This document shows, piece by piece, positions 15,484-24,658 of a stretch of DNA of 32,943 nt. Numbering within the stretch: position 1 is the stretch's first letter; the number at the start of each line of letters is the position of its first letter. The notes under the pieces are model-generated. The model had not been told where the DNA came from. It saw only the letters and a program-made list of their open reading frames with translations, and made no database searches. The DNA comes from an uncultured Cytophagaceae bacterium (GTDB taxonomy: Bacteria; Bacteroidota; Bacteroidia; Cytophagales; Spirosomataceae): contig CAIVPF010000162.1 in assembly GCA_903907745.1 (NCBI GenBank), positions 1 through 32,943 on the forward strand. Reading direction: 5' to 3'. Both the position numbers and the translations under genes were made by a program.

Positions 15484-18426
15484 ATGAAGATCTCTCCAAG
15501 TAAGCCATTTCAAGTGGTGTATTCGATTTTGTCACATGAATTCCTCGGATATTTGTTTGAGGTGTTTGTGGTGCAATTGAATGAGAAGGGTCAATTGACC
15601 TGGGAGTATCAGACATTGACCACGCGAAATTATCATGAATTTGCCCATGGCTTGGATGAGCGGGACGAAACTGCGGTGAAATTGATCGAGGGGATGAAGC
15701 CATCTGCGATTTTCGAGAAGTTTAATACCTCGAAACGGAAAACGATGGAGGAGTTTTATTTGAAGACTTTTGATGCGGAGAAAGGGGAGAAGGAAGTGCA
15801 GGAAGCGGTTTCCGCGGTCATTGAAAAGCGTCGTGCATTAATTTTTGATTTGATTTGTCCGGATAAAACGCTCTTCATCATGGGAAATGATGGAAATCCG
15901 ATGCGCCAGTCGATTCAAATTCAGGCGGAGCCGGTCGAGGTGCTATTCCATTTTATGCGAAATGAGGAGAATACGCATTATTTTCCGACCTTAAAATACC
16001 TAGGAAATAAATTAGAATTTCAATATAAGGACGCCATGATTTTGTGCGATGAGCCAGCGTGGATGTTGTTAAATCAGAAATTGTATCACTTTAAACCTTT
16101 GTTGGAGGGCAAGAAATTACGCGCCTTTTTGAATAAAAAATTCGTCGTGATTCCCAAAAACATGGAAGAGGACTATTTTCGCAAATTTGTCAAAGCGATG
16201 GTAGCTCGTTATCCGGTTCATGCCAAAGGATTTGAGGTGATAAATACGGAGAAAAATTGCCAATATTTATTGCATTATGGGCCTATTTTACCTCGTTTAG
16301 ATGAGGAAGAGAAGGCGCCAACGAAAAAATCAGCTGCCTTAGAAGCCGCCGATCGCTGGAATTTTGTTCTATCATTTCAGTATGGGAACAACCGTTTTCC
16401 ATGGGATAATTTATCCTCAGAAGCGAATGTGCTCTTTGAAAAAAAGGCAGATTCCTATGCCTTTCAAAAAATCATGCGTTCTTTAAGCAAGGAAAAGCGT
16501 GCATTTCAATACCTGAAAAGTTTAGGTCTCGCCATGGAAATCGATGGGAAAGCCATTATTTCTCGTTCGGATGCCATTCAGTGGTTGACAGCCCATAAAG
16601 AAGAGCTGGATCAGGCGGGATACGTCGTTCAGTTCCGCGGAGATGGACAGGCACCGAGGTACTTTTTGGGGAAACCAGATATTAAAATTCGGATCGGAGA
16701 GAAGTTGGATTGGTTTGATATTCAAGCGGTTATTTCATTTGGTCAGTTTCAAATTCCGTTTTTAAAGATACGCCAACTCATCTTAGCCAAGAAAAAAGAA
16801 TTTCATTTGCCTGATGGTTCTATTGCCATTATTCCGGATAATTGGTTTCATGATTACCAGGATTTATTCTATTTTTCAGAAACCCGACCGGGTGAAGAAG
16901 GCGTTTATTTAAAGCGTCAGCATTTCCAATTGGTCCAAGAATGGGAAAATCAGGAATTAGTCAAGACCTCTTTGCGCAGTAAAACCGTCGCCGATTTAAG
17001 TTTAGCGACCAAAGAATTTCCAGTACCGAAAAACTTTAAAGGTACTTTGCGCCCTTATCAGCTTGAAGGCTATCGCTGGATGCGTACTCGTCAAAACGCT
17101 GGCCTAGGAGCTTGCTTGGCAGATGACATGGGTCTTGGTAAGACGGTACAAACGCTTTGTTTATTGCAGAGTTTGAAGGAGCAGGGGGAGACTTTGCCGA
17201 CTTTATTGGTTATGCCAACGTCCCTTTTGTACAATTGGGAAATGGAGGCAAAGAAATTTACGCCTCAATTGCGGGTTTTACTGTATTCAGGTCCGCAGCG
17301 TGAGAAATTGCAAGCGCAAATTAAAAAAACAGATTTGGTATTATGTTCCTTTGGGATGGTGCGTTCGGACATTGAGTGGTTTGAAAAGCAGGCCTTTAGT
17401 TATGTGATTTTGGATGAATCGCAGGCGATTAAAAATCCACAGGCGAACATTACAAAGGCTGTTCAGAAATTGAACGCCAAATTCCGTTTGGTGATGACTG
17501 GAACGCCATTAGAAAATTCGACGATGGATCTTTGGTCACAAATGAATTTTGTGAATGCAGGTTTATTAGGCACACAAAAATATTTCAAAGATCAATACCA
17601 AATTCCAATCGAAAAGAAAGCCGATGGCGACGTTAAAAAGCGTCTTTATTTCTTAATTAAGCCTTATTTACTGCGGAGAGAAAAGCGTCAAGTGGCGGCG
17701 GATTTACCGGAAAAAATGGAATCCATTACCTATTGTTCGATGTCCGAGGAGCAGGAACGCTTGTATGATAAGACAAAATCTTTTTATCGCGATGTGTTAT
17801 TGAAACAAATCAAAGATGAAGGTTTACAAAAATCTAGGTTTTCAGTGTTACAAGGTTTGACTAAATTACGTCAATTAGCCAATCACCCCTTGCTTTGTGA
17901 AGAAGGTTACGAAGGGGATTCTGGTAAAATGGAGGCTGTTTTAGAGAAATTGGAGACCGTATTAGAACAACATCATAAGGTTTTGATTTTCAGCCAATTT
18001 GTGCAGCATTTGCAAATCATCAAACGGGCATTGGACGAAAAGGGGATTGCCTATGCCTATTTGGATGGATCGACGTCAGATCGGAAGGGCCAAGTTGAAA
18101 GTTTCCAGAAAGTAGATGGCCAATCGGTCTTTTTAATTTCCTTAAAAGCAGGGGGAGTGGGATTGAATTTAACGGCGGCGGATTATGTGTTTTTGTTGGA
18201 CCCCTGGTGGAATCCAGCAGCAGAAGCCCAGGCCATCGACCGGGCGCATCGCATCGGACAGGTGAAAACAGTATTTACCTATAAGTTTATTAGCAAGGAG
18301 ACGGTAGAAGAAAAGATATTGGCTTTGCAGCAGCGAAAATTAGATTTAGCCAATGAATTGGTCACCTCGGATGAAAGTATTTTACGCAATTTAAGCGAAG
18401 ACGAAGTCCTAGATTTATTGAGTTAG
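15484..18426 (+). CDS. SNF2-family DNA-dependent ATPase/helicase
   Basis: The C-terminal half is a complete SNF2 motor. It starts with LRPYQLEGYRWM near residue 520, then Walker A in DDMGLGKT near 550, the DESQ box (VILDESQAIKNP near 645) and the motif MTGTPLENS. The helicase-C lobe has SLKAGGVGLNLTAADYVF and the arginine-finger region AIDRAHRIGQ. Bacterial relatives (RapA/HepA-like and others) remodel nucleic-acid-protein complexes. The first 500 residues have no motif I recognise, no SWIM zinc motif among them, and are rich in Lys and Phe. The ATG at 15484 is chosen over an out-of-frame ATG at 15477. The stop TAG shares TTAG with the convergent mntR stop. The cellular substrate is unknown. 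Confidence 0.92.
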   Translation: MKISPSKPFQVVYSILSHEFLGYLFEVFVVQLNEKGQLTWEYQTLTTRNYHEFAHGLDERDETAVKLIEGMKPSAIFEKFNTSKRKTMEEFYLKTFDAEKGEKEVQEAVSAVIEKRRALIFDLICPDKTLFIMGNDGNPMRQSIQIQAEPVEVLFHFMRNEENTHYFPTLKYLGNKLEFQYKDAMILCDEPAWMLLNQKLYHFKPLLEGKKLRAFLNKKFVVIPKNMEEDYFRKFVKAMVARYPVHAKGFEVINTEKNCQYLLHYGPILPRLDEEEKAPTKKSAALEAADRWNFVLSFQYGNNRFPWDNLSSEANVLFEKKADSYAFQKIMRSLSKEKRAFQYLKSLGLAMEIDGKAIISRSDAIQWLTAHKEELDQAGYVVQFRGDGQAPRYFLGKPDIKIRIGEKLDWFDIQAVISFGQFQIPFLKIRQLILAKKKEFHLPDGSIAIIPDNWFHDYQDLFYFSETRPGEEGVYLKRQHFQLVQEWENQELVKTSLRSKTVADLSLATKEFPVPKNFKGTLRPYQLEGYRWMRTRQNAGLGACLADDMGLGKTVQTLCLLQSLKEQGETLPTLLVMPTSLLYNWEMEAKKFTPQLRVLLYSGPQREKLQAQIKKTDLVLCSFGMVRSDIEWFEKQAFSYVILDESQAIKNPQANITKAVQKLNAKFRLVMTGTPLENSTMDLWSQMNFVNAGLLGTQKYFKDQYQIPIEKKADGDVKKRLYFLIKPYLLRREKRQVAADLPEKMESITYCSMSEEQERLYDKTKSFYRDVLLKQIKDEGLQKSRFSVLQGLTKLRQLANHPLLCEEGYEGDSGKMEAVLEKLETVLEQHHKVLIFSQFVQHLQIIKRALDEKGIAYAYLDGSTSDRKGQVESFQKVDGQSVFLISLKAGGVGLNLTAADYVFLLDPWWNPAAEAQAIDRAHRIGQVKTVFTYKFISKETVEEKILALQQRKLDLANELVTSDESILRNLSEDEVLDLLS

Positions 18427-19082
18427 GCTTTTACCAAAATGTTTTTCGCCACTTCGTGGCTCACAAAAATGGGTGCGGCGCCGTTCACTTGGATTTGTAA
18501 GGAGCGGTCAAAAGAATTGATTTCGACGATTGTGATTTTCACGCCCAAATTAAGGTTTAATTTGGTCAATACTTGCAAAAATATCGCTGCATCTTTGGCG
18601 ACTCCCATCAGGACACAATCCTTTTTTTCTTTGATTTCGGATAAGGGTTGGTATATCTGATCCGCCATTTTTCCATCACGGGTGGGGATCGGATCGCCGT
18701 GCGGGTCTCGGTCAGGGAAACCTAAAAATTCATCTAATTTTTGGATCAAGGAATCAGATTCGATGTGCTCCAATTGTTCCGCGATTTCATGTACCTCATC
18801 CCAGTTGTAGCCTAATTTTTCCACTAAAAACACTTCCCAAAGTCGGTGTTTGCGGATAATCGACAGGGCAATTTTTTGGCCTGTAGGCGTGAGACGAACT
18901 CCTTGGTATTTTTGATAAATTACCCAGCCTTTTTCGGCGAGCTTTTGTAACATGTCGGTTACCGAAGCAGCTTTGGTTTGAGCTAATTCCGCTACAGCAT
19001 TTGTAGATACACCGAGGTCCGTGTTTTCCGACAAACGGTAAATAATCTTCAAATAATTTTCTTCTGCTAAGGAGGTTGCCAT
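18423..19082 (-). CDS. mntR: Manganese-responsive DtxR/MntR-family repressor
   Basis: The 219-residue protein has a DtxR layout: winged helix-turn-helix (about 5-65, with VTDMLQKLAEKGWV), dimerisation domain (66-130, with IIRKHRLWEVFLVEKL and FPDRDPHGDPIP), and a C-terminal FeoA/SH3-like domain (about 145-215). Metal residues align closely with DtxR: His79, Glu83 and His98 for the ancillary site, and Glu102, Glu105 and His106 for the primary site. DtxR has Cys at 102, whereas Mn-sensing MntR has Glu there, so Mn is the likely signal. An Asn (residue 9) stands where MntR has Asp8. It is divergent from mntH, with a palindromic operator candidate between them. Mn-bound repressor would be expected to shut off mntH, and probably itself. 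Confidence 0.93.
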   Translation of the reverse strand: MATSLAEENYLKIIYRLSENTDLGVSTNAVAELAQTKAASVTDMLQKLAEKGWVIYQKYQGVRLTPTGQKIALSIIRKHRLWEVFLVEKLGYNWDEVHEIAEQLEHIESDSLIQKLDEFLGFPDRDPHGDPIPTRDGKMADQIYQPLSEIKEKKDCVLMGVAKDAAIFLQVLTKLNLNLGVKITIVEINSFDRSLQIQVNGAAPIFVSHEVAKNILVKA

Positions 19083-19111
19083 CTGTAATTTTTAACCGAT
19101 GCAAATTAAAA

Positions 19112-19119
19112 CAAATATA
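19112..19119 (-). promoter_or_regulatory. Candidate -7 element of mntR
   Basis: Minus-strand TATATTTG, an exact TAnnTTTG match, about 30 bases before the mntR start codon. The palindrome at 19132-19151 falls where its -33 box would be, so a protein bound there would block it. Confidence 0.5.
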
Positions 19120-19131
19120 CGGATATATAAA

Positions 19132-19151
19132 TTTTTAGACGAGACTAAAAA
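19132..19151. promoter_or_regulatory. Candidate MntR operator (inverted repeat)
   Basis: Perfect seven-base arms TTTTTAG (19132-19138) and CTAAAAA (19145-19151) flank a six-base spacer ACGAGA. The TTAG...CTAA core resembles DtxR/IdeR-type operators. It lies between the two divergent TAnnTTTG promoters of mntR and mntH, six bases upstream of the mntH -33 box. Binding by MntR is inferred from position and form. Confidence 0.65.
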
Positions 19152-19156
19152 ATAAT

Positions 19157-19186
19157 TTTGAATCAACATAATAAGTAGTATATTTG
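19157..19186 (+). promoter_or_regulatory. Promoter of mntH
   Basis: TTTG (19157-19160) and TATATTTG (19179-19186) match the Bacteroidota -33 and -7 consensus with an ideal 18-base spacer. This is the best promoter in the window. The expected start site leaves a leader of about 12 bases to the ATG at 19205, which argues against translation from the TTG at 19184 inside the -7 box. Confidence 0.75.
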
Positions 19187-19204
19187 ATTGAATCATTGAA
19201 ACCT

Positions 19205-20524
19205 ATGAGTAAGGCCTGGCGTTCAGAACGAAAAAGTAATTCTTTAAGCGAAGTATTTGCGAGTATTCCGGTTCCTCAAGGAAATGGATTTTGGCAAAAT
19301 CTGCGTGCTTTTTTGGGTCCTGGTTTTATGGTGGCGGTGGGATATATGGATCCGGGTAATTGGGCCACGGACTTAGCGGGAGGGGCACAGTTTGGTTACA
19401 CGTTGTTATCGGTCGTATTGATTTCTAGTCTTTTTGCCATTTTATTACAACATTTGGCGCTTAAACTGGGGGTGGCGACTGGCCGCGATTTAGCCCAAGC
19501 TTGCGGAGATGCTTTCTCCAAACCGGTTGCGATTTTCCTTTGGTTCATTTGTGAATTGGCGATTGCAGCATGCGATTTAGCGGAGGTGATTGGCTCGGCG
19601 CTCGCGTTACATTTGTTGTTTGGTATTCCTATTTTGACGGGAATTCTGATTACCATTTTGGATGTTTTTCTCATTTTATTTTTTCAAAAAAAGGGGTTTC
19701 GGGTCTTAGAATCCATCGTTCTTTCCTTGCTCATTGTCATCGTTTTGTGTTTTGCGTATGAGTTATTGCTTTCTAAGCCTGATATTTCAGGGGTTTTAGG
19801 TGGCTTAATTCCTCAGCCAAGTATTTTTACGAATCCGGATCAATTGTACGTGGCCATCGGTATTTTAGGTGCGACGGTGATGCCTCACAATTTATATTTG
19901 CATTCGAGTATTGTTCAAACGCGTGCATTTGCCAGTACGGATATCGATCGCAAAAAGGCGATTAAATTTGCCACTTGGGATTCTACGCTTTCCCTAAGTT
20001 TAGCCTTTTTTATCAATGCCGGGATTTTGATTTTGGCGGCTTCGGCCTTCCATTTGAGTGGGAATGCACATGTGGCGGATATTCGGGATGCTTATCAGTT
20101 ATTAGATCCAGTGTTAGGAAGTAAATTGGCGAGCGCCTTTTTCGCGATTGCCTTATTGGCCTCAGGTCAAAATGCTACCTTGACGGGTACTTTGGCTGGT
20201 CAAATCGTCATGGAAGGATTTCTGGATTGGCGCATTGCCCCATGGCTTCGCCGCTTGATTACACGTTTATTGGCTATCGTTCCTGCTTTTTTTATTACAT
20301 GGTGGTATGGTGAAAGTAAGATTGGTGAACTCTTGATTTTTTCCCAAGTGGTTTTGTCGATGCAATTAAGTTTCGCTGTTATTCCACTCGTTTGGTTTAC
20401 GAGTGATGCTCAAAAAATGGGCCCTTTTGTGAATGCACCTTGGTTAAAATACAGCGCCTGGGTGATCAGTGCGGTCATTTTAAGCTTGAATCTGTATTTA
20501 TTGGCTCAAATTTTAGCAGGCTAA
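19205..20524 (+). CDS. mntH: Nramp-family Mn2+/Fe2+ transporter
   Basis: MntH imports manganese with protons across the inner membrane. The 439-residue product has about eleven hydrophobic helices. It carries the two Nramp metal-site motifs, DPGNW at 49-53 in the first helix and MPHNLYLHS near residue 226 in the sixth; the Asp, Asn and Met of these motifs bind the metal. The hydrophilic N terminus (about 30 residues) and the [15 protein letters not shown] segment are typical. The ATG at 19205 is preferred because the only upstream in-frame start is a TTG inside the promoter. Next to mntR and the operator, this is a Mn-repressed uptake gene. Its TAA shares CTAA with the convergent ribD stop. 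Confidence 0.95.
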   Translation: MSKAWRSERKSNSLSEVFASIPVPQGNGFWQNLRAFLGPGFMVAVGYMDPGNWATDLAGGAQFGYTLLSVVLISSLFAILLQHLALKLGVATGRDLAQACGDAFSKPVAIFLWFICELAIAACDLAEVIGSALALHLLFGIPILTGILITILDVFLILFFQKKGFRVLESIVLSLLIVIVLCFAYELLLSKPDISGVLGGLIPQPSIFTNPDQLYVAIGILGATVMPHNLYLHSSIVQTRAFASTDIDRKKAIKFATWDSTLSLSLAFFINAGILILAASAFHLSGNAHVADIRDAYQLLDPVLGSKLASAFFAIALLASGQNATLTGTLAGQIVMEGFLDWRIAPWLRRLITRLLAIVPAFFITWWYGESKIGELLIFSQVVLSMQLSFAVIPLVWFTSDAQKMGPFVNAPWLKYSAWVISAVILSLNLYLLAQILAG

Positions 20525-21555
20525 ATTCCCTCATACCAAGCATTATCTTGGCCTGATTTCCATCGCTTAACGAATTGAATACCGGGTAATTTTGGGGCAG
20601 AAATTCCTTGACCTAGGTCCTCGGCTTTTTCAATTTTCCAGATTTCATCCAATAAGCCAGCTTGATGAAAGTATTCAGCTGTTTTGCTTCCTCCTTCTAC
20701 GAGGATAGAATGTATTCCCGCGTCAAAACAGGTAATGGAAAGTGCAGCCAGGAATTCGTTTGAAGAGAGATTTCCGAGGGCGATCCATTTTACTTGATCT
20801 TGTTGTGCCGAATAATCGCGCGTAAAAACCCACGTTTCTCCACCATCTTGGAATATCTGCAGATTTCGTGGCAATCGATTGTTTGGATCTATCACCATTC
20901 GGATTGGGTTTTTGCCTTTGGCAAATCGGAGTGTTAGTTGGGGATTATCTTGCAGGGCAGTTTCGGCACCGATTAATATTCCTTGATGTTCAGCCCGCAT
21001 CTCATGGACGAGGATTTGACTTTCCTTGTTTGAAAAATGTATGGCTTTACCATCACGCGCTGCGATGAATTGATCACGGGAACAAGCAAATTTCAAAGTG
21101 AAATAAGGTCGTTTTTTGACCTGCGCAAGGAAAAATTTTCTATTTAATGAAAGGCCTTTTTCTTCTAAAATTCCTGAAACGACTTCGATGCCTGCCTCTT
21201 TTAATGTTTGAATTCCTTTTCCTGAAACGAGGGGATTTGGATCGATGTTGCAAATGACCACTCGAGCCACTTGCGCTCGGATCAATAAATCTACACATGG
21301 GGCTGTTTTACCCGTATGTGCGCAAGGTTCTAGGCTAACATAGGCAGTTGAGTCTTTTGCTTCTTCGAAGGCTTGTAGGGAATGTATGGCGGCAACTTCC
21401 GCATGGGCCTCTCCATAGTTTGCATGCCAGCCTTCCCCGATGATCTTTCCTTCTTTGACGATTACGCAACCAACCATGGGATTTGGTGCCACAAAGCCTG
21501 AACCTAGCCGCGCTAAGTCCAGGGCTCGTTGCATCCAAATTTCCTCTTTATCCAT
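20521..21555 (-). CDS. ribD: Bifunctional riboflavin biosynthesis deaminase/reductase RibD
   Basis: RibD carries out the second and third steps of riboflavin synthesis from GTP, deaminating the pyrimidine and reducing the ribosyl chain with NADPH. The deaminase domain (about 1-145) has zinc ligands His51 (with Glu53 in [10 protein letters not shown]), Cys78 and Cys87 in [12 protein letters not shown], after [11 protein letters not shown]. The reductase domain (about 147-344) has [27 protein letters not shown] and [14 protein letters not shown] start at the ATG at 21555, which gives the family N terminus; a longer frame reaches 21579. This start overlaps the RND pump stop by eight bases (ATGGATAA), so the two are probably translationally coupled although functionally unrelated. 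No FMN riboswitch is possible in this position. Confidence 0.94.
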   Translation of the reverse strand: MDKEEIWMQRALDLARLGSGFVAPNPMVGCVIVKEGKIIGEGWHANYGEAHAEVAAIHSLQAFEEAKDSTAYVSLEPCAHTGKTAPCVDLLIRAQVARVVICNIDPNPLVSGKGIQTLKEAGIEVVSGILEEKGLSLNRKFFLAQVKKRPYFTLKFACSRDQFIAARDGKAIHFSNKESQILVHEMRAEHQGILIGAETALQDNPQLTLRFAKGKNPIRMVIDPNNRLPRNLQIFQDGGETWVFTRDYSAQQDQVKWIALGNLSSNEFLAALSITCFDAGIHSILVEGGSKTAEYFHQAGLLDEIWKIEKAEDLGQGISAPKLPGIQFVKRWKSGQDNAWYEGI

Positions 21556-24500
21556 GTACGACAGTTTCCTCTTCGGCAACTTCTTCGGGTGATTTTTTCA
21601 AATTCAGCGACATAAAGCTATAAATCGCAGGAATGATATACAAGGTTAAGGTTGTCGAGAATAACATACCTCCTACAACCGCAATACCCATCGAAACCCG
21701 ACTTTGTGATGCACCGGATCCTAAGGCAAGGGCAATCGGTAAGATACCCAAAATGGTACACAGTGAAGTCATAACGATCGGTCTAAACCGTGCCGCGGCG
21801 GCTAATTTTACCGCTTCTAATTTATTAAAACCAGCTTCTTTTTTCTGGTTTGCAAATTCCACAATCAAAATACCGTTTTTCGTCACTAATCCGACCAATA
21901 CGATAATTCCAATTTGAGAGAAAATATTCAAGGTTTGACTGAAATCCCAGAGCGACAATAAAGCACCTGCGACCGCTAGGGGTACCGTAAATAAAATAAT
22001 TAATGGATCCATGAAGCTTTCAAACTGTGCTGAAAGAATCAAATAAATCAATAAAATCGCTAATCCAAATGCAAATAATAAAGAGGAACTCGATTCTTTA
22101 AATTCCTTACTTTGTCCATCATAGGCCGTGGAGAATGAGACATCGAATGTCTCTTTTGCCAATTTATCCATTTCATCCAAAGCTTCGCCCAATGTCACAC
22201 CTTTCGCCATTTGTGCTTGAACGGTTGCGGCTACGTAACGGTTATAGCGATACAATTGTGGAGGTGTACTTTGTTCTGTCACTTTCACCAAGTTGTCTAA
22301 TTGAATCAAATCGCCCCGATTATTTTTCACATAGAGCGACTTCAAGTCTTTTACATCGTTCCGTAAATTCCGATTGATTTGACCAATAATTTGATATTGT
22401 TTTCCATCCTTAACGAAATAGCCGAAACGTCGTCCGGAAAGTCCTAATTGCAAGGTTTGCGCCACATCCTGAATCGAAATTCCTAGGTTTTGTGCTTTCG
22501 CGCGATCGATCTCAAGACGTAATTCTGGTTTTGTGAACTTTAAATTCACATCGGAATTTTCAAATTTTGGAGACTCTCGAACTTTCGCCAAGAATATGGG
22601 CATCATCGTTTTTAATTTCTCAAAATTAGGCGCTTGAACTACGAAGGCGACGGGTAGACCACCCCCACCACGTTGGCCCGTGGATAAGGTTGGCTCTTGA
22701 ATTAAAATTGCTTTTGCCCCAGTGAATTTTTTAAGTTTGGGCTGTATTTCATCGGCGATTTGTTGTTGAGATCTTCCACGTTTATCTGGCTCAGTTAACA
22801 TAATCCGCATACTTCCTGTATTCGAACCCCCATTTCCAAAAGGAGGGGAGGTGAAGGCATATATTCCAGTGCGTTCGTTTTCCTTAATGTTTTTGAACAA
22901 AAAGTTTGACATTTCATCGGTATAATTTAGCATGTATTCGTATGTCACACCTTCTGGCGCGGTTGCGTTAACACGTAATAAACCCCGATCTTCTAATGGG
23001 GCTAATTCCGATGGAATTGCACCTGTTTTGAACAACATATAGATTATCCCTACCAAGGAAACAACCATGACCCAGGCAAGCCAACGTGCCTGCATAAAGG
23101 ATGCCAACGAACTTTCATAGGCCTTATTGAGCCATACGAAAAAAGGTTCTGTCACATTGTAAAACCATGGTTTTGAATGTCCGCCTTTTAATAGGCGCGA
23201 ACCTAGCATCGGCGTTAATGTTAGGGAAACAAAAGCCGAAATAATTACCGAACCCGCTACCACAATTCCGAACTCACGGAACAAACGACCTGTTATCCCT
23301 TGCAAGAAAATTACGGGTAAAAATACCGCTGCTAATGTCACCGTAGTCGAGATTACCGCAAAATAAATTTCTTTCGAACCTTCGATGGCCGCTTTCCATG
23401 GACTTAAGCCTTCCTCGATTTTGGTGTAAATATTTTCCAATACCACAATCGCATCATCAACGACCAATCCGATGGACAAAACAATTCCCAATAGCGTCAA
23501 TACGTTGATCGAGAAACCCACCAAATACATAAAGAAAAATACGCCAATCAAACTCACAGGAATGGCAGTTAATGGAATAATAGTCGAACGCCAGTCGCGA
23601 AGGAACAAGAAAATGATGATGGTCACCAAAAATATGGCCGTTAAAATGGTTTCTTCTACTTCGACAATTGATTTACGTACGTGTTTTGTATTATCAAAAC
23701 CTTCCCTCAAAATCATGTCATCTGGAATCGTGGTTTTGATTTGTATTAATTTTTTACGGATGGCATTGACAATTTCGATTTGGTTGGATCCTGGCTGAGG
23801 AATCACCGCAATCGAAATCATAGGAACCCCATCCCGCTTAAACATCGTTCTTTCGTTTTCTGAGGACAATTGAACATCCCCAACATCTGAAAATTTAACC
23901 GAGCGGTCGCCTTCTTCTTTGATGATTAAATTTTCAAAATCTTCTTTTGTTGTCAAGCGTCCTTGCGTACGAACCGTTAATTCGGTATTCGCACCCTCAA
24001 TACTTCCGGATGGCAACTCAATATTTTGTTTCGTTAATGCACTCACGATATCAGGTGCCGTTAAGCGAAAGGAAGCTAAACGTTCTGGATCGATGTGTAG
24101 ACGCATCGCGTATTTTTTCTCTCCCCATAATTGGATCGAACTCACGCCTGGAACCGTTTGTAATTTTTCTTTTACATTTCGAGTAGCGATTTCATTTAGG
24201 CTCAAAATGTCTCGAGTTGACGAGGATAAATTGATGTTATAAATCGGCATCGCATCTGCGTCGGATTTAGAAACTACCGGCGGGTCTACGTCTTTAGGTA
24301 ATAAGGCCAGCGCCCTTGAAACTCGATCGCGTACGTCATTGGCCGCATCTTCGATGTTTACCGCTAGGTCAAATTCCACGGTGATGTTTGAACGTCCATC
24401 CCGACTTGAACTTGTCAAAGTCCGAATTCCCGCGATTCCATTGATGGATTCTTCCAGTGGTTCGGTGATTTGAGATTCGATGATATCTGCATTCGCTCCC

Positions 24501-24658
24501 GTGTAGGACGTCTGCACATTAACCACTGGCGGATCTACCGAGGGATACTCACGTATTCCTAAATAATTATATCCAATAAGGCCAAATACGATGATTGTAA
24601 TCGACATTACGATGGCCAATACAGGCCGTTTAATACTAATTTCCGATAGCGATGCCAT
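21548..24658 (-). CDS. RND efflux pump permease (HAE1/AcrB-like)
   Basis: The 1036-residue inner membrane pump exports hydrophobic and amphiphilic compounds using the proton gradient. It starts with the family N terminus (LSEISIKRPVLAIVMSI). It has twelve predicted membrane helices with two large periplasmic loops. TM4 carries the proton-relay Asp pair in GLVVDDAIVVLEN near residue 401. The second half repeats the pattern with ILIYLILSAQFESF and GLVTKNGILIVEFANQ, where TM10 has the matching Lys. SAQFESF and the acidic pair indicate the multidrug HAE1 branch rather than the heavy-metal branch. Its ATG overlaps the end of the glycosyltransferase gene by 23 bases. The adaptor is two genes upstream. 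No TolC-type outer membrane factor is present here. Confidence 0.94.
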   Translation of the reverse strand: MASLSEISIKRPVLAIVMSITIIVFGLIGYNYLGIREYPSVDPPVVNVQTSYTGANADIIESQITEPLEESINGIAGIRTLTSSSRDGRSNITVEFDLAVNIEDAANDVRDRVSRALALLPKDVDPPVVSKSDADAMPIYNINLSSSTRDILSLNEIATRNVKEKLQTVPGVSSIQLWGEKKYAMRLHIDPERLASFRLTAPDIVSALTKQNIELPSGSIEGANTELTVRTQGRLTTKEDFENLIIKEEGDRSVKFSDVGDVQLSSENERTMFKRDGVPMISIAVIPQPGSNQIEIVNAIRKKLIQIKTTIPDDMILREGFDNTKHVRKSIVEVEETILTAIFLVTIIIFLFLRDWRSTIIPLTAIPVSLIGVFFFMYLVGFSINVLTLLGIVLSIGLVVDDAIVVLENIYTKIEEGLSPWKAAIEGSKEIYFAVISTTVTLAAVFLPVIFLQGITGRLFREFGIVVAGSVIISAFVSLTLTPMLGSRLLKGGHSKPWFYNVTEPFFVWLNKAYESSLASFMQARWLAWVMVVSLVGIIYMLFKTGAIPSELAPLEDRGLLRVNATAPEGVTYEYMLNYTDEMSNFLFKNIKENERTGIYAFTSPPFGNGGSNTGSMRIMLTEPDKRGRSQQQIADEIQPKLKKFTGAKAILIQEPTLSTGQRGGGGLPVAFVVQAPNFEKLKTMMPIFLAKVRESPKFENSDVNLKFTKPELRLEIDRAKAQNLGISIQDVAQTLQLGLSGRRFGYFVKDGKQYQIIGQINRNLRNDVKDLKSLYVKNNRGDLIQLDNLVKVTEQSTPPQLYRYNRYVAATVQAQMAKGVTLGEALDEMDKLAKETFDVSFSTAYDGQSKEFKESSSSLLFAFGLAILLIYLILSAQFESFMDPLIILFTVPLAVAGALLSLWDFSQTLNIFSQIGIIVLVGLVTKNGILIVEFANQKKEAGFNKLEAVKLAAAARFRPIVMTSLCTILGILPIALALGSGASQSRVSMGIAVVGGMLFSTTLTLYIIPAIYSFMSLNLKKSPEEVAEEETVVHG

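Noticed and set aside
15484-18426. SNF2 protein as part of a phage-defence system
   Set aside because: The neighbours are prmA and mntR; no nuclease, methyltransferase, phospholipase D or DUF1998-type partner is present.
19184-19204. TTG start for mntH
   Set aside because: The TTG is part of the TATATTTG promoter box, so it would be upstream of the transcript start.
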